Origin: an uncultured Flavobacterium sp.
GTDB taxonomy: Bacteria > Bacteroidota > Bacteroidia > Flavobacteriales > Flavobacteriaceae
Assembly (NCBI RefSeq): GCF_963422545.1
Contig: NZ_OY730230.1
Span: 124,001 to 188,000, forward strand
Direction of reading: 5' to 3'
Length of the DNA: 64,000 nt
This document shows positions 18,546 to 27,908 of this stretch, one piece after another (position 1 is the first letter of the stretch; each line of letters begins with the position of its first letter). Made by a program: the position numbers and the translations under genes. The notes under the pieces were generated by a model. That model was not told the DNA's origin. It searched no databases and saw nothing but the letters and a program-made list of their open reading frames with translations.

Positions 18546-20933
18546 ATGAAATATCTTAGTTTAAGAACATCAAAGTTTTTACTTATTATAAGCCTTTTAT
18601 TTTCAATCTTTTCTTCTTTTGCTCAACAAAATAGTGGAAAAATTAAAGGACAAATAACAACTTCTGATGGAAAATCAGCTTCAGGAGCAAGTGTTATTAT
18701 TAAAAGTTCAAAATATAAAACCACAACTAATAGTGACGGTAGTTTTGTATTTAACAAGGTTATAGCGAATACCTATACTTTGCAGGTTTCTTTGCCAGGT
18801 TATGAAACTATTGAAAAGAACATTTATATAACCAATAATGAAACCGAAACGGTAAATCTAGAATTGAAGTTTTCGGGTAAATTTGACGAAACTTCAGATA
18901 ATAATGGAGATCAATTGGATGAAATTATCGTTTCGGCAAGCAGAAAGGTAGAAACCTTATCAAAAACACCATCTTCTGTAACGGTAATTACTGCTAAGGA
19001 TATCGAAGATTTATCTATTGTGAGCCCAAATATTGCTAATATTGTTGCTTATGCAGTTCCGGGTTTAGGATCGGCAACTAACAATACGGGAAATTATGGA
19101 CAAACACTTCGTGGAAGAAATCCGTTAGTTCTTATCGATGGAATTCCGCAGTCAACTCCTTTAAAATCAGCAGGTCGTGAAATTCGTTCTATAGATCCTT
19201 CGGTAATTGAGCGTATTGAGGTTATTAAAGGTGCAACCGCTATTTACGGAAATGGAGCTGATGGAGGTTTGATTAATTACATTACAAAATCAGGTAAAAC
19301 TCAAAAGAAATTTGCAGGATACAGTGAAGCCGGAACTAATGGAAACATAAAAGGAGATAGTACTTTGGGATACAGATTCAACCAACAATTTTACGGAAGA
19401 CTTAGTAAATTTAATTATATGGTTGCCGGGACTTACGAAAAAACTGGTGTTTTTCGTGATGGAGAAGGAGAGGTTATTTCTCCGGAATATGGATTGGGAG
19501 AAACTAAAACGTATAATATATTTACCAAATTTGGTTACGATTTAACGGATAAACAGAGAATTGAATTGATGTACAATTATTTCAGTTCTAATCAGGATTC
19601 TGATTTTATACTTAAAAATGGTGTTTATGGTGTAAGTCCGGCAATTGGTATTCTTGGCAACAGACCCGGAGTTGAGGAGGGAACACGTTATAACCATAAT
19701 GCCAATCTTCAATATGTAAACAAACAACTTTTTGGAAATACTTCGTTTACAGCAAATCTTTATTTTCAGGACTTTTTAACGATATTTTCTAACTCTGCCT
19801 TTTTCTACGGAAGAGGACAATCTCAAACAGCATCTGCCAAAAAAGGTTTAAGAGTTTATTTGAATACACCATTTACCGTTTCTTCAAACTTTACAGGTGA
19901 TGTAACTTATGGTTTTGATTTATTGAATGATAAAACAAATCAGAAGTTAGTTGACGGGCGAGTTTGGGTTCCAAATATAGATATGGTCAATTTGGCTCCT
20001 TATGCACAGTTATCGACACAGCTTTTTGGCGATTGGACTGTGAAAGCGGGTTTGCGTGCTGAAAATATTAAAATAAACATTGACGATTACAATACGATTG
20101 CTACAGGAGCAAACGGAGCCGGAAGTATTGTTGTAAAAGGCGGGGATCTTACTTATGATGCGTTTGTATTTAATACAGGTGTGAGATATTCAAGATTTAA
20201 ATTCTTTAATCCTTTTGTGAGTTTTTCTCAATCTTTCTCTGTATTTGATCTTGGCCGAGTGCTTACAAATGCTAAAGAAGATGCAATATCAAAATTACAA
20301 ACTAAACCTATTATCGTTAATAATTATGAAGGAGGTTTTAGCAGTCAGTTCGGGAAATTGAATTTGAGTGCCGCTTATTATTTTAGTACTTCTAAACTCG
20401 GAACTAATCTGGTTCAGGTTGATGGTTATTTGGTAGCAGAACGTTTACCGGAAAGAGTCTGGGGTTATGAAATTCAGGCAGATTATCAAATTCTGAGGCA
20501 ATTGACAGTAGGAGGTAACTACGCGTACGTACAAGGAAGAGGTGATAAAGACTCTGATGGACATTTTTACGGACCTACAGATATTTACCTGAAATCAAAC
20601 AGAATTCCTCCGGTAAAAGTGACTGGTTATGCAAAATATGGAGACAAGAGATTAAATGTAGAATTGTACTGGATGTTGGTTGGTGATCGTGATCTTTTTC
20701 AGCCAAATGCTAAAGGTGCTTATGCAATTGGTGAAGGTCCAATTCATTCTTTTAATTTATGGAATCTGGCTACAGCTTACAAAGTTACTGACAGTATCAG
20801 AGTAAAACTTGGAATTGAAAATATACTCAATACAGATTATTATAGTACAACTTCTCAGTTTTATGGTACAAATGCTAATTATACAAGAGGAAATGGTTCA
20901 AGATTTAATCTGGCTCTTGGTTATAGTTTCTAG
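18546..20933 (+). CDS. TonB-dependent ferric-siderophore receptor
   Basis: The 795-residue product has a signal peptide ending near residue 27 (FSSFAQQ) and a carboxypeptidase-regulatory-like beta domain (about 30-105) common in Bacteroidota receptors. A plug follows from about 125 (DEIIVSASRKVETLSKTPSS) and a 22-strand barrel ends in the aromatic terminus LALGYSF. It should import the ferric form of the siderophore made by the neighbouring operon. It is followed by a strong hairpin and is divergent from the PepSY gene. Confidence 0.9.
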   Translation: MKYLSLRTSKFLLIISLLFSIFSSFAQQNSGKIKGQITTSDGKSASGASVIIKSSKYKTTTNSDGSFVFNKVIANTYTLQVSLPGYETIEKNIYITNNETETVNLELKFSGKFDETSDNNGDQLDEIIVSASRKVETLSKTPSSVTVITAKDIEDLSIVSPNIANIVAYAVPGLGSATNNTGNYGQTLRGRNPLVLIDGIPQSTPLKSAGREIRSIDPSVIERIEVIKGATAIYGNGADGGLINYITKSGKTQKKFAGYSEAGTNGNIKGDSTLGYRFNQQFYGRLSKFNYMVAGTYEKTGVFRDGEGEVISPEYGLGETKTYNIFTKFGYDLTDKQRIELMYNYFSSNQDSDFILKNGVYGVSPAIGILGNRPGVEEGTRYNHNANLQYVNKQLFGNTSFTANLYFQDFLTIFSNSAFFYGRGQSQTASAKKGLRVYLNTPFTVSSNFTGDVTYGFDLLNDKTNQKLVDGRVWVPNIDMVNLAPYAQLSTQLFGDWTVKAGLRAENIKINIDDYNTIATGANGAGSIVVKGGDLTYDAFVFNTGVRYSRFKFFNPFVSFSQSFSVFDLGRVLTNAKEDAISKLQTKPIIVNNYEGGFSSQFGKLNLSAAYYFSTSKLGTNLVQVDGYLVAERLPERVWGYEIQADYQILRQLTVGGNYAYVQGRGDKDSDGHFYGPTDIYLKSNRIPPVKVTGYAKYGDKRLNVELYWMLVGDRDLFQPNAKGAYAIGEGPIHSFNLWNLATAYKVTDSIRVKLGIENILNTDYYSTTSQFYGTNANYTRGNGSRFNLALGYSF

Positions 20934-20937
20934 TTTA

Positions 20938-20997
20938 CAGTCTCAGTTTACAGTCTCAGCATTTAAAATTGTAAACTGAGACTGTAAACTGAGACTG
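20938..20997. repeat. Perfect 22-bp inverted repeat after the receptor gene
   Basis: Arms at 20938-20959 and 20976-20997 are exact reverse complements around a 16-nt loop. Each arm is itself a tandem of CAGTCTCAG-type words. A T-rich stretch follows, so it can terminate the receptor transcript. Confidence 0.7.
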
Positions 20998-21101
20998 AAT
21001 ACTAATATTTTTTTGTTTTTTTTATTTGAGAGGTTTCTGGTGATTTTTTTGTCAGGAACCTTTTTTCTTGAAAAAAGTTTCGGTTTTCAGCTTATCTAAA
21101 G

Positions 21102-21177
21102 GCTAGCGCGAGCGTCCCGCTCGTGAACACAAGCCTTTTAAATTTGGAACGGGCACGAGCGGGACGCTCGCGCTAGC
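21102..21177. repeat. Perfect 24-bp GC-rich inverted repeat
   Basis: Arms at 21102-21125 (starting GCTAGCGCGAGCGTCCCG) and 21154-21177 are exact reverse complements. They stand out for high GC in AT-rich DNA. An outer pair, CGGTTTTCAG/CTGAAAACCG, surrounds it. It looks like a REP-type or dispersed palindromic element. Confidence 0.65.
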
Positions 21178-21210
21178 ATGAGACTGAAAACTGAAAACCG
21201 AGACTGAATA

Positions 21211-22599
21211 CTAAACTAAACTTTCCATTTCAAGCCATTCCTTAAGCAGCGGATAATTTACTTTTCCGTTTGGTGTGAGTGGTACATCTTCAATATGCAT
21301 CACTTTTAAAGAATTAGCATGAAGATTCAATTTTGCTTTTAGAACTTTCAGAATTAATTCTTTGTTCAAATTCTTGTCTGTATACATAACAGCCAAATGT
21401 TTATCGTTTATTCCTAAGCAAATAAAAGTTTGTCCGCCAAGAGCGTTTTTCAAAAGAAGTTCTGTTTCGTCGAGATTGAGGCGTACACCAAATAATTTTA
21501 CAATTCGTTTTATTCTGCCTACAATATAATAATAACCTTCGTCGTCTTTTCGGGCTTTGTCTCCTGTATGGAGTTTTTCTTGTTGTTCAAAAAACTGAAG
21601 ATCGGCTCTTATATTGGCGTAACCACCAAAAACATTTGGACCAATATAAATCAGTTCATCCGTATCATTATCGATTTCGAAACGACCGTTTTTGACAGGT
21701 TTTCCAATAGAAGTTCCTTTTCTCAGAAGATCTTTTGGAGGCAAATAAGCCATTCTGCCGCAAGCTTCGGTTTGACCATATTGTGCAAAGAATTGTTTTC
21801 CGAATTTCTCACTGAAATCTGAAATTGCTTCGATCAGTTTATAGTTTAGCATTCCGCCTGTATGTGTGAGATATCTTAGAGAAGGGTGGTCTTTTTTGAA
21901 AAAACCAATGCTGTACAACATCTCATAAAAATAAGGAACTCCGCCAAGAGTAGAATATCCATATTTCTTGAAATCGGCCCAGAATTCTTTCTGAAAAGCA
22001 TCTTTATCAGTACAAACAATCTGATTTGCTTTGATACAATTAGTTGTGAAAATAGATAAGCCGTAAACAAAATTTATCGGCACATTTAGAGGCACCACAT
22101 CATCTGTTCGGATAGGCATATATTCCATAATCGACTTCGCATTCTGAACCAGGTTTTCATCAGAAAGTCTGACGAATTTTGGTGAACCTGTAGTTCCAGA
22201 AGTGCTTAGGAGAAGTTTAATTTTTGGATGTATCGGATAAACTAAATTTACATTTCGTTTAAACAATACAATCGTTTCTGAGACATTCACGGCAGTGTAA
22301 CCTTCAATACCATTTCGGGTAGGATCATAGATATAATAAGGCGTATATTTTTGTTCTAAATTCTCCTTAAAATCTTCTAATAATCCCATTCCTAATAAGG
22401 CAATTGTGTACCTGCTTTGATAAAAATTCAGCAATGTTTCTATTGCCGCTAACTGATTATCATTGTAGATAAAAACGACAGAACGTAGGTTTTCAATTTC
22501 CAGAGATTGATGCATTTCTGCAATAGATTTTGAAATTCCCGTACTCGAATCTGTAAAGATCAGTTTTTCGTTTTTTCGGATTAAATCGTATAATTCCAT
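21211..22599 (-). CDS. AMP-dependent acyl or aryl ligase (ANL family)
   Basis: The 462-residue adenylate-forming enzyme shows the A3 phosphate motif LLLSTSGTTGSPKFV (about 130-145), QTEACGR (about 275), the A7-like TGDKARKDDEGYYYIVGR, and a C-terminal lysine in PNGKVNYPLL. It is shorter than typical acyl-CoA synthetases. With the adjacent acyl carrier protein it probably activates and loads a carboxylic acid. Its place at the end of a hydroxamate siderophore operon suggests acyl decoration, but the substrate cannot be read. A repeat element of about 230 bp separates it from the ACP gene. Confidence 0.8.
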   Translation of the reverse strand: MELYDLIRKNEKLIFTDSSTGISKSIAEMHQSLEIENLRSVVFIYNDNQLAAIETLLNFYQSRYTIALLGMGLLEDFKENLEQKYTPYYIYDPTRNGIEGYTAVNVSETIVLFKRNVNLVYPIHPKIKLLLSTSGTTGSPKFVRLSDENLVQNAKSIMEYMPIRTDDVVPLNVPINFVYGLSIFTTNCIKANQIVCTDKDAFQKEFWADFKKYGYSTLGGVPYFYEMLYSIGFFKKDHPSLRYLTHTGGMLNYKLIEAISDFSEKFGKQFFAQYGQTEACGRMAYLPPKDLLRKGTSIGKPVKNGRFEIDNDTDELIYIGPNVFGGYANIRADLQFFEQQEKLHTGDKARKDDEGYYYIVGRIKRIVKLFGVRLNLDETELLLKNALGGQTFICLGINDKHLAVMYTDKNLNKELILKVLKAKLNLHANSLKVMHIEDVPLTPNGKVNYPLLKEWLEMESLV

Positions 22600-22645
22600 A
22601 AGTTTAGGTCTATTTTAATCGGTTAAGTGTAATTATTGAAAAATG

Positions 22646-22877
22646 ATTTAACACATAGTCCTGGAGCCCAATGTTATTAAGTTAAGTTTTTTTAAACGCA
22701 ATCTTGTCAGACTGAGCGGAGTCGAAGCCCACGTAAGTAACTCGACAAATAAAATTTTACCGCAAAGTTCGCAAAGGATTACGCAAAGTTCACAAAGTTT
22801 TATGAATTGCGCTTTGCTTTGAGATCGCAAAGGGATTGTGTAAAAGCTTAACTTAATATAGTGACTATGTGTTAAAT
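22646..22877. mobile_element. MITE-like 232-bp element with terminal inverted repeats
   Basis: Fifteen-base ends ATTTAACACATAGTC (22646-22660) and GACTATGTGTTAAAT (22863-22877) are exact reverse complements. Inside them a second pair, ATTAAGTTAAG (22676-22686) and CTTAACTTAAT (22847-22857), is also exact. The core contains short direct repeats of the CGCAAAGTTC type and encodes nothing convincing. No clear target duplication is visible. It lies within the siderophore operon, between the ACP and ligase genes. Confidence 0.6.
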
Positions 22878-22898
22878 AATTCCACCTAACGGGTTAGT

Positions 22899-23141
22899 CT
22901 AATTAATTTCGAATCCGTATTTTTTAAGGATATCTTTTATTTTTGCTACACTTCCCATTTCCAGAATATCTTCCATTTCGATAGAAATATTATAAGTGCT
23001 TTCCAGTTCTTCTACCAAAACTAAATGACTCATAGAATCCCATTCGGCGATAGCCTGATATTCTAATTGGTCGTTTACTGCTTCAACAGGAATTTCAAAA
23101 GCTCTTGCAAATACTCCGTGTAATTGTTCTACTGTACTCAT
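22899..23141 (-). CDS. Acyl carrier protein
   Basis: The 80-residue acidic protein carries the phosphopantetheine site WDSMSHLVLVEELE (Ser about 36) and helical ACP features. It is a stand-alone carrier in a siderophore locus and next in order to an AMP-dependent ligase, so the pair likely transfers an activated acid. It is unlike housekeeping AcpP in context and in the WDSMSHL motif, which is more typical of secondary-metabolism carriers. Confidence 0.85.
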   Translation of the reverse strand: MSTVEQLHGVFARAFEIPVEAVNDQLEYQAIAEWDSMSHLVLVEELESTYNISIEMEDILEMGSVAKIKDILKKYGFEIN

Positions 23142-23184
23142 TTTTATATTATTTAAAATTAAATTGATATTTTATTTATTAATT

Positions 23185-23274
23185 TTTCACGCAGATTTTA
23201 AAAAGATTTAAGCAGATGTGCGCAGATGATTATTTTGAATTAAATCTGCCATAATCTGCAAAATCTGCGTGAAA
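23185..23274. repeat. Inverted repeat between ACP and MATE genes
   Basis: TTTCACGCAGATTTT (23185-23199) and AAAATCTGCGTGAAA (23260-23274) are exact reverse complements with further CAGAT words between. It is the kind of intergenic repeat commonly dispersed in Flavobacterium genomes. Confidence 0.6.
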
Positions 23275-23291
23275 CAATTTTTTTGATTTTT

Positions 23292-24698
23292 TTAAACTTT
23301 AGTATGTTTCCATTTTCCTTTGCGGAAAACAATTATACAGGCAACTGCCAATACAATTTCTGAAACAAGAATGGCTGTAAAAACACCATTTGATCCCAGT
23401 TCAAACGAGATTCCTAAAGCATAAGCTAACGGAATCTGAACGATGTAAAACATTAGGATATAAAGCCAGGTTACGACTTTGACTTCGCCCGCGGCATTGA
23501 GCGCTCTCGAAATAACCATTGTATATCCCAGAAGGATATAGGCTATAGAAATAAGGTGGATATACATCGTGCTAAAGGAAATAACCTCTGGAATATCAGT
23601 AAAGATTTTGACAACAGGAACGGCGAGGAAAATCCAGCAAATTCCAATAATAATCAGAAATCCCATATTTAGCATTCCTGCTCTCCAAACCGATTTTTCG
23701 GCTCTTTCGGGTTGTTTTGCACCAAGATTTTGCCCCGTTAATATTCCGGCTGCGTTCCCAAGTCCCCAAGCGGGCATTGTGGCAATCGAAGTTACTCTTT
23801 GTGCCAGAATATATCCAGCTAAAGCATTTGGTCCAAAATGAGACATAATCTTAATCATAAAGACCCAACTTGAAGCAGGGATAATAAATTGAATCGTTCC
23901 GCCAAACGCCAGTTTTACAACTCTTTTGAAAATATTAAGATTGAAGACCAATTGTGCCAATCCTATTTTCATGACTGTTTTTCCTCTTACAAGATACCAA
24001 GCCTGGTAAAGAACACCAATAACTCTGGCAATTAAGGTTGCGAGTCCAACTCCGAGTAAACCGTAAGCAGGAATTGGTCCCCAGCCAAAAATAAATACCG
24101 GACACAATAGTATGTTTATTGCATTTGACAACCAAAGTATACGCATTGCCGTAGAAGCATCACCCGCACCACGAAAAATTCCGTTGATAACGATGCGCAG
24201 AATTAAAAATCCGCTTGACGCAAACATAACGATTCCGTACAATGTTCCTTCCTGAACCATTGCGGTTGAAAGTCCCATGGCGCTCATAATATCAGTCGTC
24301 CAGATCGAACAAACTACACTTATAAGTGCCGCAATTGGTGCTGTTACATAAATTACCTGCATAGCAGTTTGTCCCGCAGCTTTGAATTTTTTCTCGCCAA
24401 TTCTTCGTGAAATCATTGCCGATGCTGCGATTCCCAAACCAATTGAAACCGAGTAACAAAACGTAATAAAAGTGGTTGTTGCTCCTGCAATAGAAATAGC
24501 ATTTGTACCTAATCGGCTCACAAAGAATAGGTTTGAACAAACAAATAAAGATTCCATCAAGAGTTCTGCAACCATTGGCACAGACAATAAAATGATGGTT
24601 TTGTTGATACTTCCCGAAGTAAAATTACTCTCAGTTCCGGCAAGCGAACGCCTTAAAAGACTAAAGAAAGAGCGTGTTTTTAGAATGGCTTCTTTCAT
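23292..24698 (-). CDS. MATE-family exporter, probable siderophore efflux
   Basis: This 468-residue protein has about twelve membrane helices and MATE features (LLSVPMVAELLMESLF near the start, IFRGAGDASTAM mid-protein, ALNAAGEVKVV in the second half). Its ATG overlaps the stop of the upstream IucA/IucC gene by one base (TAATG), so it is in the siderophore operon. Export of the newly made siderophore is the natural role; drug export is the alternative family function. Confidence 0.85.
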   Translation of the reverse strand: MKEAILKTRSFFSLLRRSLAGTESNFTSGSINKTIILLSVPMVAELLMESLFVCSNLFFVSRLGTNAISIAGATTTFITFCYSVSIGLGIAASAMISRRIGEKKFKAAGQTAMQVIYVTAPIAALISVVCSIWTTDIMSAMGLSTAMVQEGTLYGIVMFASSGFLILRIVINGIFRGAGDASTAMRILWLSNAINILLCPVFIFGWGPIPAYGLLGVGLATLIARVIGVLYQAWYLVRGKTVMKIGLAQLVFNLNIFKRVVKLAFGGTIQFIIPASSWVFMIKIMSHFGPNALAGYILAQRVTSIATMPAWGLGNAAGILTGQNLGAKQPERAEKSVWRAGMLNMGFLIIIGICWIFLAVPVVKIFTDIPEVISFSTMYIHLISIAYILLGYTMVISRALNAAGEVKVVTWLYILMFYIVQIPLAYALGISFELGSNGVFTAILVSEIVLAVACIIVFRKGKWKHTKV

Positions 24699-26530
24699 TA
24701 GTTTTCTTTTACGGTTAGTACTTCTTCATTGACCAATTGATGTAACGGATTCGGAATAAAACCGCTTTTTTTCATGTGCGGAAAACCAGCCGTTTCTTCA
24801 TAACCATTATACAAACGTCGGCTATTGAAAATAAGACGTTTAAACTCCGGGATGAATAAATTGTATTTGTCAAACATATCCTGAAGTTCAGGATGTTCTT
24901 GCTGATATTCTAAAACAATATCGTGAACGCAATTCCAGAAAGAAGTCTCAGAATAGTTTGCAGTCGTAATTAATACATCGCTCAGATATCTGAAAAACGC
25001 ATCAAAAACAGCAATAAGTATCGTTAATGGTGCATTTTCCGGATTTGGAGAAGCCACAAACATATTCTCGATAAATTCCTGTGGGAGCTTTTTCTTTCCT
25101 TCTTCATTAATCAAAATATCACCAACAAAATCCTGCAAAGCAATACGCGTTGGAACGTAATCTTTTAGAATAAGAATCACATTTTGTCCATGCGGATCGA
25201 TGCATAAAGAATGTTGGTAATAAATTTGAAGTACAGGTTTTAGATACGCTCTCATATAGGCTTTTAACCACTCTTCTGTCGAAAGTCCTGATTTTTCAAT
25301 AAGTTCTTCAACAAGACTTTTTCCATGATCGTCAACATAAAGCAAGGCTGCCATGGTCATTAAATTCTCTCCGTGTTTGAGATAATTTATCGGGCTTTCT
25401 CGCCACATCGCGCCCAAATATTCGTTGTATTGATACGGTGGATTTACAATTTTACTATAGCTTGGATGCGTATAAGTAACTGAAACCATTTCGCCAAGAA
25501 GCACAACATCCATTTTTTGTAAATGCGGATCTTTTTTTAGCATATCTTTCAGATAACCTGTCAAACGTGGCGCAACAGATAATTGTCTCGGACACAAACC
25601 TCTAATATGGCTTGTGTTTAAGATTGACATCGACGTTTTTACGTAATGTTTATTGGGTTTGCTTTGATTGAAAAATGTACGAATACTTTGTTGTGGACTG
25701 TAAATATCCTCTGTTAATTCTAGCGGAATAAGATGTTTAGACGCAATTTCATTGGCAAACTGCATCACAAGTTTATTTTGCCATTGCCACAAATGCACGG
25801 GAATAAAAATATAATCGTCCGGATTTACTTTTGACTGAATTAGCTTGTTTCTAAAAACGGCTATTTTTTCAGAACCAATTTCGTTTTCATAAAAACTTTG
25901 CTCATTCATATTAGTTTGTAAACGCAAAGTAGCTCTGTTTTTATGAGCAGCAATCCAGACTAATCGTGTTTTTTGACCAGATTCAGGTGTATAATTTTCA
26001 TAATCTTCGGAGTCAAAACCAATTCGGCCTTTGTTTACAATTACCCACGGATGACCGTCGAGACTATGTTCTATAGTTTGAAAATCAGCATCGGCTAATT
26101 TTGCGGCAGATAAACGACGTTTAGAATGTATGAATGCATCGGCATATAAAGTATGCAGCAATTCCTCAATATAATGTGCCAAAGTAAAAGAGTTGATCCC
26201 AAATGTTTCCTGAAGTTCCAGAAAGAAATTTGGCACATCGATGTGATCTGATTTCTGTTCATCTTCAATTTTCTGAATGCTTTCTTTGACAATATGCCAA
26301 TAATTCAGAAACCTTGGATAAGCTGAAAAACTGTAATAAATAGTCTCTTTATCGGTGCTTAGAATAAAATGGGTCAGACCATCTTTTTCACGACCAGTTA
26401 TTTGTGGTTTTGCCACATCTTCGCGCATCAATTCTGAGATACTTTTAGCGAGTAGGTTTCGATTTACTTTATCCCAAATAGTTGAGTTGAGATGCTGTGC
26501 GTCTTTGAATATATTTTCTGGGGTTATCAT
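24698..26530 (-). CDS. IucA/IucC-family siderophore synthetase
   Basis: This 610-residue NRPS-independent siderophore synthetase has the family signatures DGHPWVIVNKGRIGF near 160, an ATP-binding region with TSMSILNTSHIRG near 300, and IDPHGQNVILIL near 450, plus a C-terminal ferric-reductase-like tail. It condenses a carboxylate such as citrate with an N-acyl-N-hydroxy diamine. As the second of two synthetases in the operon it probably adds the second arm, as RhbF or IucC does. It lies directly behind the monooxygenase. Confidence 0.9.
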   Translation of the reverse strand: MITPENIFKDAQHLNSTIWDKVNRNLLAKSISELMREDVAKPQITGREKDGLTHFILSTDKETIYYSFSAYPRFLNYWHIVKESIQKIEDEQKSDHIDVPNFFLELQETFGINSFTLAHYIEELLHTLYADAFIHSKRRLSAAKLADADFQTIEHSLDGHPWVIVNKGRIGFDSEDYENYTPESGQKTRLVWIAAHKNRATLRLQTNMNEQSFYENEIGSEKIAVFRNKLIQSKVNPDDYIFIPVHLWQWQNKLVMQFANEIASKHLIPLELTEDIYSPQQSIRTFFNQSKPNKHYVKTSMSILNTSHIRGLCPRQLSVAPRLTGYLKDMLKKDPHLQKMDVVLLGEMVSVTYTHPSYSKIVNPPYQYNEYLGAMWRESPINYLKHGENLMTMAALLYVDDHGKSLVEELIEKSGLSTEEWLKAYMRAYLKPVLQIYYQHSLCIDPHGQNVILILKDYVPTRIALQDFVGDILINEEGKKKLPQEFIENMFVASPNPENAPLTILIAVFDAFFRYLSDVLITTANYSETSFWNCVHDIVLEYQQEHPELQDMFDKYNLFIPEFKRLIFNSRRLYNGYEETAGFPHMKKSGFIPNPLHQLVNEEVLTVKEN

Positions 26531-26559
26531 TTTTTTCTAATTATTTAATTGCTCGTTTA

Positions 26560-27891
26560 CTAATTCCAAAACATTGGTTTCAGACAATTCCTGTGTAGTT
26601 TTTTGTACACCAAATTGTTGAAAAGCAATTCGTTTTTTTCGACTTTATAAACTTCACGATTCGCAAGTTGATTTATAATCCATGAATTTCTGTAAGCGCC
26701 CATTCCTAAATCAGGAGTAGAAAGTCCGTGTGTGTGTAATTCAGCATTTTGAACAAAAATATCTGTGCCGTTTTTGTCAATTGTATAATTACGATTTACC
26801 TTAAACAAACCATTTTCTAAACGATTGATTTTATTTTCAATTCCTGAAAGAATTGCAGGTTCTTTGTATTTATAACCTGTTGCCAGAATTACATAATCCG
26901 TTTGATCTTCAAAAGGTTGGTCTAATTCTGTATGAAGGAAATCCAGATTATAAGATCCGTCAGTTTCTTCATTAACAGAAGTAAGGCGTATATTCGAACG
27001 TAATTCTACATTTAGAGGTTTATCATCTAAACTCATTTCGTACAAACTATCGAAGATTTCGTTAATTAATTCCTGATCGATTCCTTTATAAAGTCCGTGT
27101 TGTCTCGCTAGAAGTTGTTTTCTTTTTTCTTCGGATAAACTATGAAAATGATCTACATATTCAGGAGAAGTTAATTCTAAAGTCAGTTTTGATTTATTAT
27201 CCAATGGGAAAAAGTGAGACGAACGTGTAAACCATTTTAGTTGCAATCCGTTTTCAGTTTCGGGCAAAAGATCACGGAAAACTTCGGCGGCACTTTGCCC
27301 TGAACCAATAATTGTAACCGATGCATTTTTGTGAATGCGTGATTTGAAATACAAATATTTTGAAGCATGAATTACATTAGGCAAATCTTCCTGATCGATA
27401 AAATCAGGAATATGCGGCGAAGTTCCAGTACCGAGAACAATTTTATTTGCATAATAAGTAGTCGTGATACAAGTTTGAGTATTGATAACGACAACTTTAT
27501 AAACATTATCTACATGATCTATGGAAACTACTTTATGCGAAAACTTGCAATTTTGTAATTGGGCAGCAACCCATTTGCAATACTCATTATATTCTTTTCT
27601 ATAAATAAAGAAGTTTTCACGAATGTAAAATTTGTACAAACGTCCGCTTTCTTTGATATAATTAAGAAAACTGTATTTATTTGTAGGATCGGCCATTGTG
27701 ACTAAATCTCCTAAAAACGGAACTTGAAGCGTTGCGTTATTCAGCATAAGACCAGGGTGCCAGTCAAAACTTTCTGACTGATCAAAAAAAAGTGCCGATA
27801 AATCTTCAACGGGTTCTATAAGAGCTGCAAGCCCAAGATTAAAAGGACCAATTCCGATCCCGATTACTGAATATATTTTTTCTGTACTCAT
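26560..27891 (-). CDS. Lysine/ornithine-type N-monooxygenase, C-terminus frameshifted
   Basis: Using the ATG at 27891 (MSTEKIYSVIGIGIGPFNLG) the enzyme has about 443 residues; an upstream ATG overlaps the preceding gene and is unlikely. It shows the FAD motif GIGIGPFNLG, the NADPH motif IIGSGQSAAEV and ATGYKY, as in IucD, RhbE and PvdA, which hydroxylate diamine nitrogens. In the annotated frame the tail after KVEK is NELLFNNLVYKK and ends at 26560. In the -1 frame it reads RIAFQQFGVQKTTQEL, closely resembling the family C-terminus, and ends at 26537, six bases from the next ATG. The switch coincides with A AAA AAC at 26632-26638. Confidence 0.85.
   Translation of the reverse strand: MSTEKIYSVIGIGIGPFNLGLAALIEPVEDLSALFFDQSESFDWHPGLMLNNATLQVPFLGDLVTMADPTNKYSFLNYIKESGRLYKFYIRENFFIYRKEYNEYCKWVAAQLQNCKFSHKVVSIDHVDNVYKVVVINTQTCITTTYYANKIVLGTGTSPHIPDFIDQEDLPNVIHASKYLYFKSRIHKNASVTIIGSGQSAAEVFRDLLPETENGLQLKWFTRSSHFFPLDNKSKLTLELTSPEYVDHFHSLSEEKRKQLLARQHGLYKGIDQELINEIFDSLYEMSLDDKPLNVELRSNIRLTSVNEETDGSYNLDFLHTELDQPFEDQTDYVILATGYKYKEPAILSGIENKINRLENGLFKVNRNYTIDKNGTDIFVQNAELHTHGLSTPDLGMGAYRNSWIINQLANREVYKVEKNELLFNNLVYKKLHRNCLKPMFWN
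26632..26638 (-). other. In-frame A AAA AAC heptamer at the monooxygenase frame switch
   Basis: On the minus strand the zero-frame codons are GAA AAA AAC, so A AAA AAC fits the X XXY YYZ slippery pattern exactly. A -1 slip gives the expected conserved C-terminus. A missing A in the seven-A run by mutation or sequencing error would look the same. No obvious strong stem was noted just downstream. Confidence 0.45.
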
Positions 27892-27908
27892 TGTGGTATT
27901 TTTATAAA

